From the NCBI RefSeq assembly GCF_002161765.1, contig NZ_NFIN01000006.1:62001-126000 (forward strand): DNA of 64,000 nt, read 5' to 3'. The stretch's first letter is position 1. Every line of letters begins with the position of its first letter. The notes below the pieces were generated by a model. The model searched no databases and was not told the DNA's origin. It worked only from the letters and a program-made list of their open reading frames with translations. This document shows positions 53,909 to 62,828 of the stretch, piece after piece. Both the position numbers and the translations under genes were made by a program. The DNA comes from Bacteroides sp. An322 (GTDB lineage: Bacteria; Bacteroidota; Bacteroidia; Bacteroidales; Bacteroidaceae).

Positions 53909-54841
53909 ATGCAATACCATGAAATCGGAAAAACGGGCATGAAGGTATCATCGCTCAGTTTCGGCGCTTCTTCATTAGGGGGCGTTTTCCATGACATTAA
54001 AGAAAAAGAAGCTATCGAAGCGGTGTTCACCGCTATTGAAACAGGCATGAATTTCATTGACGTATCGCCTTATTACGGCCATTACAAGGCAGAGACTGTA
54101 TTGGGTAAGGCGTTGCAAGAGATTCCGCGTGAGAAATATTACCTCTCTACAAAAGTAGGCAGATATGGCAAGGACGGAGTGAACACGTGGGATTATTCGG
54201 GCAAACGTGCTACGGAAAGCGTGTACGAAAGTATGGAGCGTCTGCACATTGATTATATTGATTTGATAAATGTGCACGACATTGAGTTTGCCGACCTTCA
54301 TCAGGTGGTAGATGAAACATTGCCTGCTTTAGTAGCCTTGCGCGAGAAAGGCGTTGTGGGGCACGTGGGCATTACCGATTTACAATTGGAAAACCTGCAA
54401 TGGGTCATCGACCATTCACCTGCCGGTACAGTAGAGTCGGTGCTTAACTTCTGCCACTATTGCCTTTGCGATGATAAGCTAGCGGACTTCTTGGATTACT
54501 TCGAATCAAAAGGTATCGGTGTCATCAATGCTTCGCCTTTGTCGATGGGGTTGCTTACCGAACGTGGTGTACCCGATTGGCATCCCGCACCCAAATCCTT
54601 AGTGGAGGCTTGTTGCCGGGCTATGGAGCATTGCAAGGCGAAAGGTTATCCGATAGAGAAACTTGCCATGCAATATGCTGTAAGCAATCCGCGCATTGCC
54701 ACCACGTTGTTTAGTACGGCGAATCCGCAAAATGTCCGCAAGAATGTAGCGTTTGTAGAAGAACCGATGGATGAAACCTTGTTGCAGGAGGTTCGTGCCA
54801 TTATTGGTGACCAGATGCGTGTCAGCTGGGCGAATACTTAA
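53909..54841 (+). CDS. Aldo/keto reductase, probable L-fucose or L-galactose dehydrogenase
   Basis: This 310-residue cytosolic oxidoreductase has the full aldo/keto reductase tetrad: D51 and Y56 (NFIDVSPYYGH), K82 (STKVGR) and H123 (NVHDIE). The layout and the segment IGVINASPLSMGLLT resemble the L-galactose/L-fucose dehydrogenase branch. It would oxidise the sugar to a lactone with NAD(P). It heads an operon with an amidohydrolase, a sugar transporter and a zinc dehydrogenase. The sugar is inferred from context. Confidence 0.8.
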   Translation: MQYHEIGKTGMKVSSLSFGASSLGGVFHDIKEKEAIEAVFTAIETGMNFIDVSPYYGHYKAETVLGKALQEIPREKYYLSTKVGRYGKDGVNTWDYSGKRATESVYESMERLHIDYIDLINVHDIEFADLHQVVDETLPALVALREKGVVGHVGITDLQLENLQWVIDHSPAGTVESVLNFCHYCLCDDKLADFLDYFESKGIGVINASPLSMGLLTERGVPDWHPAPKSLVEACCRAMEHCKAKGYPIEKLAMQYAVSNPRIATTLFSTANPQNVRKNVAFVEEPMDETLLQEVRAIIGDQMRVSWANT

Positions 54842-54855
54842 AGGAGGAGTGCATT

Positions 54856-55779
54856 ATGGCTTATACAATCATAGATGCCCATGCTCATTTGTGGCTAAGG
54901 CAAGATACGGTGGTAGACGGTTTGCCTATCCGTACATTACTGAATGGACGCTCGATGTTTATGGGCGAGGAACGGCAGATGCTTCCGCCTTTTATGGTGG
55001 ATGGTGTGAACAGTGCCGAAGTGTTTCTTTCGAATATGGATTATGCCCAGGTAGGGGCAGCCGTGATTACGCAAGAGTTTATCGACGGGTTCCAGAACGA
55101 TTACTTAGAGGAAGTCGCGCGGCGTTATCCCGACCGTTTTTTCGTGTGCGGTATGTGCGAGTTCCGTAAGCCGGGTTATTTGGAAGAAGCCCGTCAGTTG
55201 ATAGCCCGTGGATTTAAAGGAATCAAAATACCGGCTCAGCGTCTGTTGCTGAAGGAAGGACGTGTAAAATTGAATTGCGATGAAATGATACAGATGTTCC
55301 GCTTGATGGAACAGAATGGCGTATTGCTTTCAATTGATATGGCAGACGGTGATACACAGGTGGGGGAATTGGAAGAGGTGATAGCCGAATGTCCGAATCT
55401 GAGAGTGGCAATCGGTCATTTCGGCATGGTCACGACTCCGGGCTGGACCGAACAAATTAAATTGGCTCGTCATCCTCATGTCCGCATTGAGTCGGGTGGC
55501 ATTACGTGGCTTTTTAATGATGAGTTTTATCCTTTCCGAGGAGCGGTAAGGGCTATTCGTGAGGCAGCTGATTTGGTGGGCTTTGAGAAACTGATGTGGG
55601 GTTCGGACTATCCGCGTACGATTACGGCTATCACTTACCGTATGTCGTATGATTTTATTACGAAATCATCGGAATTGTCGGATGAGGAAAAGCGGCTTTT
55701 CTTGGGTGAGAATGCACGTAGCTTTTACGGCTTTGGCGATTTGCCCGAATTGCCTTACATTAAGAATATGTCGGAATAA
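54856..55779 (+). CDS. Amidohydrolase-family protein, probable sugar lactonase
   Basis: This 307-residue protein belongs to the amidohydrolase_2 (COG3618-like) family. It has DAHAHLW (metal-binding H8 and H10), GFKGIKIP, AIGHFGM and MWGSDYPRT with the catalytic aspartate. In known L-fucose and L-rhamnose oxidative pathways, members hydrolyse the aldonolactone made by the dehydrogenase. It follows that reductase by 14 bases with a good Shine-Dalgarno site (AAAGGAGG). Confidence 0.78.
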   Translation: MAYTIIDAHAHLWLRQDTVVDGLPIRTLLNGRSMFMGEERQMLPPFMVDGVNSAEVFLSNMDYAQVGAAVITQEFIDGFQNDYLEEVARRYPDRFFVCGMCEFRKPGYLEEARQLIARGFKGIKIPAQRLLLKEGRVKLNCDEMIQMFRLMEQNGVLLSIDMADGDTQVGELEEVIAECPNLRVAIGHFGMVTTPGWTEQIKLARHPHVRIESGGITWLFNDEFYPFRGAVRAIREAADLVGFEKLMWGSDYPRTITAITYRMSYDFITKSSELSDEEKRLFLGENARSFYGFGDLPELPYIKNMSE

Positions 55780-55790
55780 CCCCAATCGGT

Positions 55791-57047
55791 ATGCGTATGA
55801 AAAACAAGAATTATACATTGCCTCTTGCACTGGTCTTCAGCTTGTTCTTCCTGTGGGCTATCAGCAGCAACCTGTTGCCTACGATGATACGGCAGCTGAT
55901 GAAGACGTGTGAATTGAATACGTTCGAGGCTTCGTTTACCGAGTCAGCCTACTGGCTGGCATATTTTATCTTCCCGATACCTGTCGCTATGTTTATGAAG
56001 CGGTATAGTTATAAGGCGGGTATTGTTTTCGGCTTGTTGCTTGCCGCCATAGGCGGACTGCTCTTTTTCCCGGCTGCTACCATTAAGGAATATTGGGCGT
56101 ACTTGTGTATCTTCTTTATTATCGCTACAGGGATGTGTTTCCTTGAAACGGCTGCCAATCCTTACGTTACGGCATTGGGTGACCCAGCTACAGCACCTCG
56201 TAGATTGAATCTGGCACAATCTTTCAACGGACTGGGCGCATTCATTGCTGCTATGTTCTTGAGTAAATTGATACTAAGCGGTGATACATATACTCGCGAA
56301 ACGCTTCCTATGGACTATTCCGGAGGTTGGGATGCTTATATTCAAATGGAGACGGACGCAATGAAATTGCCTTACATGGCATTGGCTTTACTTTTGTTAT
56401 TGATCGCTGTGGTGATTGTTTTTTCTAAGTTGCCTAAGATTGGTGATGAAGGACGGAAAAGCGAGTCGAAAGAAAAACTGATTGACTTTGGTGTGTTGAA
56501 ACACAGGCATTTGCGTTGGGGTGTAATCGCTCAGTTCTTTTATAATGGCGGGCAGACGGCTATCAACAGTTTGTTTTTGGTGTATTGTTGTACGTATGCC
56601 GGATTGCCCGAAGCTACGGCTACCACTTATTTCGGACTGTATATGCTGATGTTCTTGTTGGGAAGGTGGATTGGTACCGGACTGATGGTGAAGTTCCGTC
56701 CGCAGGATATGTTGTTAGTTTATGCATTAGCCAATGTGGCACTTTGTGCGGTAGTAATGGCATTTGGCGGTCAGATAGGACTGTATGCCATGTTGGGTAT
56801 TTCGTTCTTTATGAGCATCATGTATCCTACGCAGTTTTCTTTGGCATTGGAAGGGTTGGGCGAGCAGACCAAAAGCGGTTCGGCTTTCTTGGTCATGGCG
56901 ATTGTAGGCAATGCTTGTCTGCCTCAGTTTACGGCATATTTGATGCATATCAACGAACAGATGTATCAAGTGGCATATATCGTACCTTTGGTATGTTTCC
57001 TTTTCTGTGCTTACTATGGATGGAAGGGATATAAAGTAATAAATTAA
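55791..57047 (+). CDS. MFS sugar transporter, FucP-like
   Basis: This 418-residue protein has about twelve membrane segments and the FucP pattern: LPLALVFSLFFLWAISSNLL, in helix 1, then GMCFLETAANPYVTALGDP and RRLNLAQSFNGLGA in the first half. FucP carries L-fucose with a proton across the inner membrane; relatives also carry galactose or glucose. Start could be the first or the second methionine (55791 or 55797). It is third in the operon, 11 bases after the amidohydrolase. Confidence 0.88.
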   Translation: MRMKNKNYTLPLALVFSLFFLWAISSNLLPTMIRQLMKTCELNTFEASFTESAYWLAYFIFPIPVAMFMKRYSYKAGIVFGLLLAAIGGLLFFPAATIKEYWAYLCIFFIIATGMCFLETAANPYVTALGDPATAPRRLNLAQSFNGLGAFIAAMFLSKLILSGDTYTRETLPMDYSGGWDAYIQMETDAMKLPYMALALLLLLIAVVIVFSKLPKIGDEGRKSESKEKLIDFGVLKHRHLRWGVIAQFFYNGGQTAINSLFLVYCCTYAGLPEATATTYFGLYMLMFLLGRWIGTGLMVKFRPQDMLLVYALANVALCAVVMAFGGQIGLYAMLGISFFMSIMYPTQFSLALEGLGEQTKSGSAFLVMAIVGNACLPQFTAYLMHINEQMYQVAYIVPLVCFLFCAYYGWKGYKVIN

Positions 57048-57077
57048 GAATCGTATTATTTAGTATTGAAGTTGAAT

Positions 57078-58094
57078 ATGAAAGCAGTTCAGATTGTAGC
57101 GCCTTCTGATATGAAGGTTGTAGAAATAGAACGCCCGGAGTTGCATGCCGGCGAAGTGTTGGTTAAGATTGCCTACGTAGGTTTTTGTGGGTCGGATTTG
57201 AATACTTATTTGGGACGTAATCCGATGGTGAAGTTGCCGGTCATTCCAGGTCATGAAGTTGGTGCGGTGGTAGAGGATATCGGTCCGGATGTGCCCGAAG
57301 GTTTTAGTAAAGGTATGTATGTAACGGTAAATCCGTATACCAATTGTGGTAAGTGCGCTTCATGCCGCAATGGTCGTGTCAATGCTTGTGAGCATAATGA
57401 AACCTTAGGTGTGCAACGTAATGGGGTTATGTGTGAATATGCTGTATTGCCTTGGACTAAAATTATTCCTGCGGGAAATATATCTCCGCGTGATTGTGCT
57501 TTGATAGAGCCGATGAGTGTAGGATTTCATGCCGTTTCACGTGCACAGGTTATTGATAATGATGTGGTTGTGGTTATCGGTTGCGGTATGGTAGGCATGG
57601 GAGCCGTGGTACGTGCTTCGTTGCGTGGAGCTACTGTGATAGCGGTTGATTTGGATGACGAAAAATTAGCATTGGCGCATCGGACAGGGGCAACGTATGT
57701 CATCAATTCTAAAACGGAAGATGTGCGCGAACGTGTGCGTCAGTTGACAGATGGCTTGGGTGCGGATGTGGTGATAGAAGCCGTAGGTAGTCCGGTTACA
57801 TACGTGATGGCTGTAGATGTGGTAAGTTTTACTGGTCGGGTTGTATGTATCGGTTATGCCAAGAGCGAAGTGGCTTTCCAAACCAAGTACTTTGTGCAGA
57901 AGGAATTGGACATCCGTGGCTCGCGCAATGCATTGCCTGCCGATTTTCGTGCGGTTATTCATTATCTGCAAAGCGGAAATTGTCCGATAGAAGAATTTAT
58001 TTCGGCTGTTGTCGCTCCAGAAGAAGCGCAACAGGCAATGGAACAATGGGCTGCTAATCCGGGAAAAGTTTTCCGTATTTTAGTGAAGTTTTAA
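57078..58094 (+). CDS. Zinc-dependent alcohol/sugar dehydrogenase (MDR family)
   Basis: This 338-residue dehydrogenase starts at ATG 57078 (MKAVQIVAPSD). Catalytic zinc ligands are C37 (GFCGSD) and H59-E60 (PGHE); the structural zinc cluster is CGKCASCRNGRVNAC. The Rossmann motif reads GCGMVGMGAV. By context it oxidises or reduces a later intermediate, such as the 2-keto-3-deoxy acid or a lactaldehyde-type product, but the sequence alone does not fix the substrate. It follows the transporter by 30 bases. Confidence 0.85.
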   Translation: MKAVQIVAPSDMKVVEIERPELHAGEVLVKIAYVGFCGSDLNTYLGRNPMVKLPVIPGHEVGAVVEDIGPDVPEGFSKGMYVTVNPYTNCGKCASCRNGRVNACEHNETLGVQRNGVMCEYAVLPWTKIIPAGNISPRDCALIEPMSVGFHAVSRAQVIDNDVVVVIGCGMVGMGAVVRASLRGATVIAVDLDDEKLALAHRTGATYVINSKTEDVRERVRQLTDGLGADVVIEAVGSPVTYVMAVDVVSFTGRVVCIGYAKSEVAFQTKYFVQKELDIRGSRNALPADFRAVIHYLQSGNCPIEEFISAVVAPEEAQQAMEQWAANPGKVFRILVKF

Positions 58095-58111
58095 TTTAAA
58101 GAAATGGTTAT

Positions 58112-59731
58112 ATGAAAAGATTGCTTGCGTTAGGGTTGTTGTCTTTGACATTGGGAACCTCATTAAAGGCACAAGTAACCGAACGTCCTCGCCCGGTAGA
58201 GTGGGAACAGTTAGTGCCGGGTGCACGCTTTATGGACCGCTTTTTGCCAATGCCTGATGGAGTGAAAGGACAACATATTTGGGGTACGGATAGTGTGCAG
58301 AACCGTTATGTAGACAATGGCATCGAATTGCCGGATGTTTCGTTTTGGGGCGGCAATATCTTGCAGACTCCTGATGGGAAGTATCATTTGTATGTATGCG
58401 GTTGGCCCGAGCGTTCACCCAAAGGACACATGTTTTGGGGAAACTCGACTGTATTCCATGCGGTGAGTGATAAATTGTCGGGACCGTATCAAGTGCAAAA
58501 TTCGATAGGTAAAGGGCATAATCCTGAAGCTTTCCGATTGGCAGACGGGCGTGTAGTGGTTTATGTAATTGACGGTTATTACATAGCCGATAAGGAAGAC
58601 AGTCCGGTGTGGATGTATCAGAAGTTTGATTTTGATGCACGCGACCGTAAGATTATCGAAGGGCTTTCTAATCTTACTTTTGCCCGCCGTCCTGATGGCT
58701 CTTACCTGATGGTATGCCGAGGAGGAGGCGTATGGATTAGCCGCGACGGATTGTCGGCTTACCGGCAATTGACAGACAAACGGGTTTATCCGGATGTAGA
58801 GGGACGTTTTGAAGACCCGGTGGTATGGCGGGACAGTTTGCAATATCATTTGATTGTAAACGATTGGCTGGGGCGTATCGCTTTTTACCAACGTTCAAAA
58901 GATGGACTGCATTGGGTAACTGAACAAGGCGAAGCATACGTTCCCGGTGTTTCTGTACATCGTGACGGTGAAGTAGAGTATTGGTTTAAGTACGAACGTC
59001 CGAAGGTATTTCAGGATAAGGAAGGGCGTGCCGTGCAGATGAATTTTGCGGTGATAGATACATTGAAATGGGAAGACTTGCCTGGCGACCGGCATTCATC
59101 GAAGAACATTTGCATTCCGCTGAACAAAGGCTTGATGCTTTCCGTATTGAACGAAGAACCGATAACCGCTGCAACCAAACGTATTGAAGTGCGTATTAAA
59201 GCGGAACCGGATTTTCATCCGCAAACTGATGTGGATGTGGAATCATTGCGGTTTGGTTCATACAACGAAGTCAACTTCGGCAGAGGCTGTAAACCTGTAA
59301 AGACTCGGGAAGAAGGCGACGATTTGATTGTGGTGTTCAATGGAAAAGGAAGTGGTATCACTGCCGATGAATTTGCACCGAAACTGATAGGGCGTGACGT
59401 AAAAGGAAATTTGTTGTATGGTTATGCCCGTTTGCCTTACGTAGACTATACGCCTGCTCTGCTTTCTGCCCGTCGTCCGATATACGATAGAGAACAAAAT
59501 GTATGGAAAGTGCAAGTGGAAAATTTCGGCTTATCGGCTTCTCAACCGACTGAAGTAGAAATCTATTCAGCCGACCAATCATTGGCAAAAGGAGAGGTTC
59601 CCGTTCTTGCCCCTTATGAAAAGACAGAACTGACCTTGCGTTCCGTTGAGGCTTTGCCTACAGATTCTGTAGCGTGCGAAGTGGTTATCCGTAGCGGTGA
59701 GGTGGAATTGGAAAGAGTGAAGTTTGAGTGA
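58112..59731 (+). CDS. Exported beta-propeller protein, glycoside-hydrolase-like, family not recognised
   Basis: This 539-residue protein has a signal peptide (ending SLKAQ) and, in residues 60-370, repeated blade-like segments: WGGNILQTPDGKYHLYVCGW, KGHNPEAFRLADGRVVVYVI, RFEDPVVWRDSLQYHLIVND and WFKYERPKVF. The acidic residues in NPEAF, FEDPVV and YERPKV stand where five-bladed propeller hydrolases (GH43, GH117 and others) carry their active-site acids. The last 160 residues look like a beta-sandwich. It is probably a periplasmic glycosidase for the same sugar source as its neighbours. I could not assign a family. It lies 17 bases after the dehydrogenase. Confidence 0.6.
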   Translation: MKRLLALGLLSLTLGTSLKAQVTERPRPVEWEQLVPGARFMDRFLPMPDGVKGQHIWGTDSVQNRYVDNGIELPDVSFWGGNILQTPDGKYHLYVCGWPERSPKGHMFWGNSTVFHAVSDKLSGPYQVQNSIGKGHNPEAFRLADGRVVVYVIDGYYIADKEDSPVWMYQKFDFDARDRKIIEGLSNLTFARRPDGSYLMVCRGGGVWISRDGLSAYRQLTDKRVYPDVEGRFEDPVVWRDSLQYHLIVNDWLGRIAFYQRSKDGLHWVTEQGEAYVPGVSVHRDGEVEYWFKYERPKVFQDKEGRAVQMNFAVIDTLKWEDLPGDRHSSKNICIPLNKGLMLSVLNEEPITAATKRIEVRIKAEPDFHPQTDVDVESLRFGSYNEVNFGRGCKPVKTREEGDDLIVVFNGKGSGITADEFAPKLIGRDVKGNLLYGYARLPYVDYTPALLSARRPIYDREQNVWKVQVENFGLSASQPTEVEIYSADQSLAKGEVPVLAPYEKTELTLRSVEALPTDSVACEVVIRSGEVELERVKFE

Positions 59732-59749
59732 TGATTTAGAAATGCGCTT

Positions 59750-61666
59750 ATGAAAAAGATTCTTTTTTTACTTGCGTTCGTTTGCCTTATGATTCTGCTT
59801 TATTCGTGTCAGTCATCTGCAGGCTTTCGGGTCGTTTCTCCCGATGAGGCTTTAGAAGTGTCTGTTTCGAAAGATTCTTCCGGACTTTATGTCTACTCGT
59901 TTGCAGCCCAAGGAGAAGAATTAATCGCTTCTTCTCGTATTGGCTTTGAAGGGAAACATCAAGGAATGATTCCCGGTGCAGATTGGAGTGTTTCGTCATC
60001 TGTTTCCTGCTACGATGGGGTTTGGAAGCCGGTTTGGGGAAAACGAAGAGAAGTGAAAGACCAATATAATGAACTACTCTTATCGTTTAAAGCACCGGAC
60101 GGGCAACAAGGCATTAACCAAATCCAGGTTGTCTTTCGAGTATATAACGATGGAGCTGCTTTTCGGTATATGATTCCGCAAGAAGCTGAGCCGAGCGAGG
60201 AGGTTGTAGGCGAATCTACTCAATATAACTTTGCCGGTGATTATACGGCATGGTTCTATAATGGCGAATTTCATAATTTAGGACCGGATAAATTGAGTGA
60301 GGTAGAAGGAGAGCGTCAACCTGTTATGACCATTCAGGCAGGCGAGCATCAGTTTATGGCTCTTCATGAAGCCGATTTAAGGATGGGAGAACCTTTGCTC
60401 TTATCTTCATTGAAAGGAGAACAAACATTTAACGTAGCTTCCAAGCCTGCTCAATTGGAACCGGGGTATGTTTCTGCGTGGCGTGTTGTCTTGCACGGGA
60501 AAACACCGGGAGAGATGGTCGATTCGCATTTGCTTGAACTGTTGAATCCGGAACCTGCAGGTGATTTTTCATGGGTAAAGCCCGGGGTGGCTGTATGGGA
60601 CTGGCGTATTAACGGTGCAATTACAGACGATGGCTTTACCTATACGATGACTTATCCCTCGTGGGTGCGTATGGTTGATTTTGCTTCCGAGCAAGGATTC
60701 AAGTATTTGGTCTTGGATGCGAATTGGTATGGACCGGAGTTTGATGACGAATCGGATCCGTTGTCAGGAGGTAAGGTGAACGATGTAAAACGAATCTTGG
60801 AATATGGGAAAGAGAAAGGAGTCGGCATTTGGTTGTATCTGAATGATGTTGGCGGGCGGCAATATCCGATAGAAGAAACCTTGAAGCAATATAGCGAATG
60901 GGGAGCGGCTGGAGTAAAATATGGGTTTATGAATGGAACTCCGGAAGAAAAGAATGCTTGGACGCAACAGATTACCCGTTTGTGTGCCGAGAATAAGTTG
61001 CTGGTTGATTTCCATGACGGACCGGTTCATCCTTACGGACAAATGCGTACTTGGCCCAATGCCATTACCCGCGAATATTGTCAGGCTCAGTTGGATGCCC
61101 ATCGGGTATTCGAACCCAAAACTTTTGTAACAGCTGTTTTTGTCAATATGTTGGCAGGTCCGTTGGATATGAATAATGGTATGTTTGATTTGCGTCAAGG
61201 CAATACCACTCGTGTGGATGAGAACAAGCCGGTTCCTTCTACGGTAGTGTCCGAAGCAGCCCGCACATTAATCACTTTCTCAGGCGTAACGATTATTCCA
61301 GATATTCCGGAGATGTATCGTAAATATCCTGAACTATTGGCTTTCTTGTCTGCTCAGCAAATGCCTTGGGTAGAAAGCAAGACTTTGATGGGTAAGATAG
61401 GAGAATATATCGTGATGATGCGTGAGACAGAAACGGAATACTTGGTTGCTGCAGTTACGAACGAGGAGGCGCGTACTTTGTCTATCCCTTTGGACTTCCT
61501 TCCTGAGGGCTTTTATACGATACAATTGATGTTGGATAGCGAGGATGCCCATTATTTGACGAATCGGGAAACGTATCAAGTGAAAACACAGGAAGTGAAA
61601 TCTGGAGATTCTATTCAAGCCAAACTGGCTCCGGGTGGAGGTGCTTGCATGCGTATTAAGAAATAA
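59750..61666 (+). CDS. GH97-family glycoside hydrolase, lipoprotein
   Basis: GH97 enzymes are alpha-glucosidases (inverting, SusB-like) or alpha-galactosidases (retaining). This 638-residue protein has a lipoprotein signal (LLYSCQSS), an N-terminal beta-sandwich, a barrel with AVWDWRINGA, YLVLDANWYG, DFHDGPVHPYG and PDIPEMYRKYPE, and a C-terminal beta domain. Where retaining members have a nucleophile in a K-x-D-F context, this protein has G392 (VKYGFM), which fits an inverting member. It follows the propeller gene by 18 bases and ends at an octamer hairpin. Substrate unknown. Confidence 0.88.
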   Translation: MKKILFLLAFVCLMILLYSCQSSAGFRVVSPDEALEVSVSKDSSGLYVYSFAAQGEELIASSRIGFEGKHQGMIPGADWSVSSSVSCYDGVWKPVWGKRREVKDQYNELLLSFKAPDGQQGINQIQVVFRVYNDGAAFRYMIPQEAEPSEEVVGESTQYNFAGDYTAWFYNGEFHNLGPDKLSEVEGERQPVMTIQAGEHQFMALHEADLRMGEPLLLSSLKGEQTFNVASKPAQLEPGYVSAWRVVLHGKTPGEMVDSHLLELLNPEPAGDFSWVKPGVAVWDWRINGAITDDGFTYTMTYPSWVRMVDFASEQGFKYLVLDANWYGPEFDDESDPLSGGKVNDVKRILEYGKEKGVGIWLYLNDVGGRQYPIEETLKQYSEWGAAGVKYGFMNGTPEEKNAWTQQITRLCAENKLLVDFHDGPVHPYGQMRTWPNAITREYCQAQLDAHRVFEPKTFVTAVFVNMLAGPLDMNNGMFDLRQGNTTRVDENKPVPSTVVSEAARTLITFSGVTIIPDIPEMYRKYPELLAFLSAQQMPWVESKTLMGKIGEYIVMMRETETEYLVAAVTNEEARTLSIPLDFLPEGFYTIQLMLDSEDAHYLTNRETYQVKTQEVKSGDSIQAKLAPGGGACMRIKK

Positions 61667-61670
61667 ATTG

Positions 61671-61719
61671 AAACACAGAGGCACACAGAGTGTTAATTTC
61701 TCTGTGTCCTCTTGGTTTT
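61671..61719. repeat. Octamer-built hairpin between converging GH97 and AraC genes
   Basis: Left arm 61671-61690 (ACACAGAG, then GCACACAGAG) and right arm 61700-61719 (CTCTGTGTCCTC) form an imperfect hairpin just after the GH97 stop and before the AraC stop. It probably ends both transcripts. Confidence 0.75.
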
Positions 61720-61721
61720 AC

Positions 61722-62579
61722 TTAGTGATAAGAATGCCGGTATTCTTGTGGAGTAGTACCGACTAATTTCTTAAATAAACGGTTAAAGTAAGAATAGTCT
61801 TCGAAGCCGAGATTGAGGGCGATGTCTTTTACTGAAGTGTCGCTTGTTACCAATGTAAGTTGGGCTTTTTCTATCTTTTTTTGGTTGATGTATTGTAGTG
61901 GAGTCGTTTTTATTTCATGCTTGAACAGACGGATGAAGTGGTCTTTGGATAAACATGTTTGTTCAGCCAATTCGTCTATATTTAGGTTTTTGTTAATGTG
62001 GTTATGGATGTATGATAACACTTTCACTAAACGTTCGTCCCTGTTTTCCGATTTTGCTTGCGCATATTTCATAAAATGAGAGAGGAGTTGGTAAACAATT
62101 CCCCTTGATTCTACTTTGTCATAAAAAGCCCGTTGCTTATTTTTTAAGAGATTCTGCATGAGCGTTACGTTATTATCATAAGTTGTAGGATCTGATTTTT
62201 GTAGGCTCATGTGTGGATTAATGGCGCAGAAACGTTTTATCAATGCCAAATCCATTTCATTGCCAGGTATTTCTATTGGGAAGTTCCATTCGTCTAATAT
62301 ATTCTTACCTTGTTGGTTTTCTTCGTAGATGTGCATGTAGTAGTGGCAGAAGTAGGAATCGCAAATCGTATTGTGTTTGGTAAATGTTGGAATAAAATAC
62401 ATGTGTTGAGGTTTTAGTTGATAAATTCCAGAGGGCAGTTCTATTTGTGCGGTTCCTTCCGTTACATAATATAGGCGGACAAAGGGACTAACGACGTTTT
62501 TCCAATTCCAGTCGGCATTGTGAATAGCCAATCCGGCATTTAGTACTAGAGGATGCAGTTGGTCTATTGAGAAATTCAT
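61722..62579 (-). CDS. AraC-family transcriptional regulator
   Basis: This 285-residue regulator has an N-terminal cupin-like sensor (IQLPSGIYQLKPQHMYFIP region, with SYFCHYYMHIY) and two C-terminal helix-turn-helix motifs: NIDELAEQTCLSKDHFIRLF and SVKDIALNLGFEDYSYFNRL, followed by the family ending GTTPQEYR. It probably binds a sugar and activates transcription. It diverges from the alpha-L-fucosidase gene, and four similar 16-base sites at multiples of 21 bp lie between them, the likely target. Confidence 0.93.
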   Translation of the reverse strand: MNFSIDQLHPLVLNAGLAIHNADWNWKNVVSPFVRLYYVTEGTAQIELPSGIYQLKPQHMYFIPTFTKHNTICDSYFCHYYMHIYEENQQGKNILDEWNFPIEIPGNEMDLALIKRFCAINPHMSLQKSDPTTYDNNVTLMQNLLKNKQRAFYDKVESRGIVYQLLSHFMKYAQAKSENRDERLVKVLSYIHNHINKNLNIDELAEQTCLSKDHFIRLFKHEIKTTPLQYINQKKIEKAQLTLVTSDTSVKDIALNLGFEDYSYFNRLFKKLVGTTPQEYRHSYH

Positions 62580-62659
62580 GATAATGAAACCTTTTGGTTG
62601 ACACCTGCAAATATATATAAGGTATATGAATTCTCAAAATATTTGTTGTTCGAATTAAT

Positions 62660-62758
62660 GTCGAAATAGTCCTATGAAATGTCGTTATTGTCAGATTTTC
62701 TTCTTAAAATTAATAGAATAAGTCGATAAAGTCCTATTATAACACGTTTATATCCTAT
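62660..62758. promoter_or_regulatory. Candidate AraC-type activator sites, four copies on a 21-bp register
   Basis: GTCGAAATAGTCCTAT starts at 62660 and GTCGATAAAGTCCTAT at 62722. Weaker copies start at 62681 (GTCGTTATTGTCAGAT) and 62743 (CACGTTTATATCCTAT). The starts are 21, 41 and 21 bases apart. Copies on the same face of the helix leading up to the promoter are typical for AraC-family activation. Confidence 0.6.
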
Positions 62759-62778
62759 ATTGGAACGGTTTTATTCTG

Positions 62779-62786
62779 TACTTTTG
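62779..62786 (+). promoter_or_regulatory. -7 box of the alpha-L-fucosidase gene
   Basis: TACTTTTG matches TAnnTTTG, 43 bases before the ATG at 62829. The -33 region has no TTTG and instead adjoins the last candidate activator site (62743-62758), consistent with an activated promoter. Confidence 0.6.
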
Positions 62787-62828
62787 TGCAGTGAATAATT
62801 TATAGTCATTAACTAAATAATACAATGT

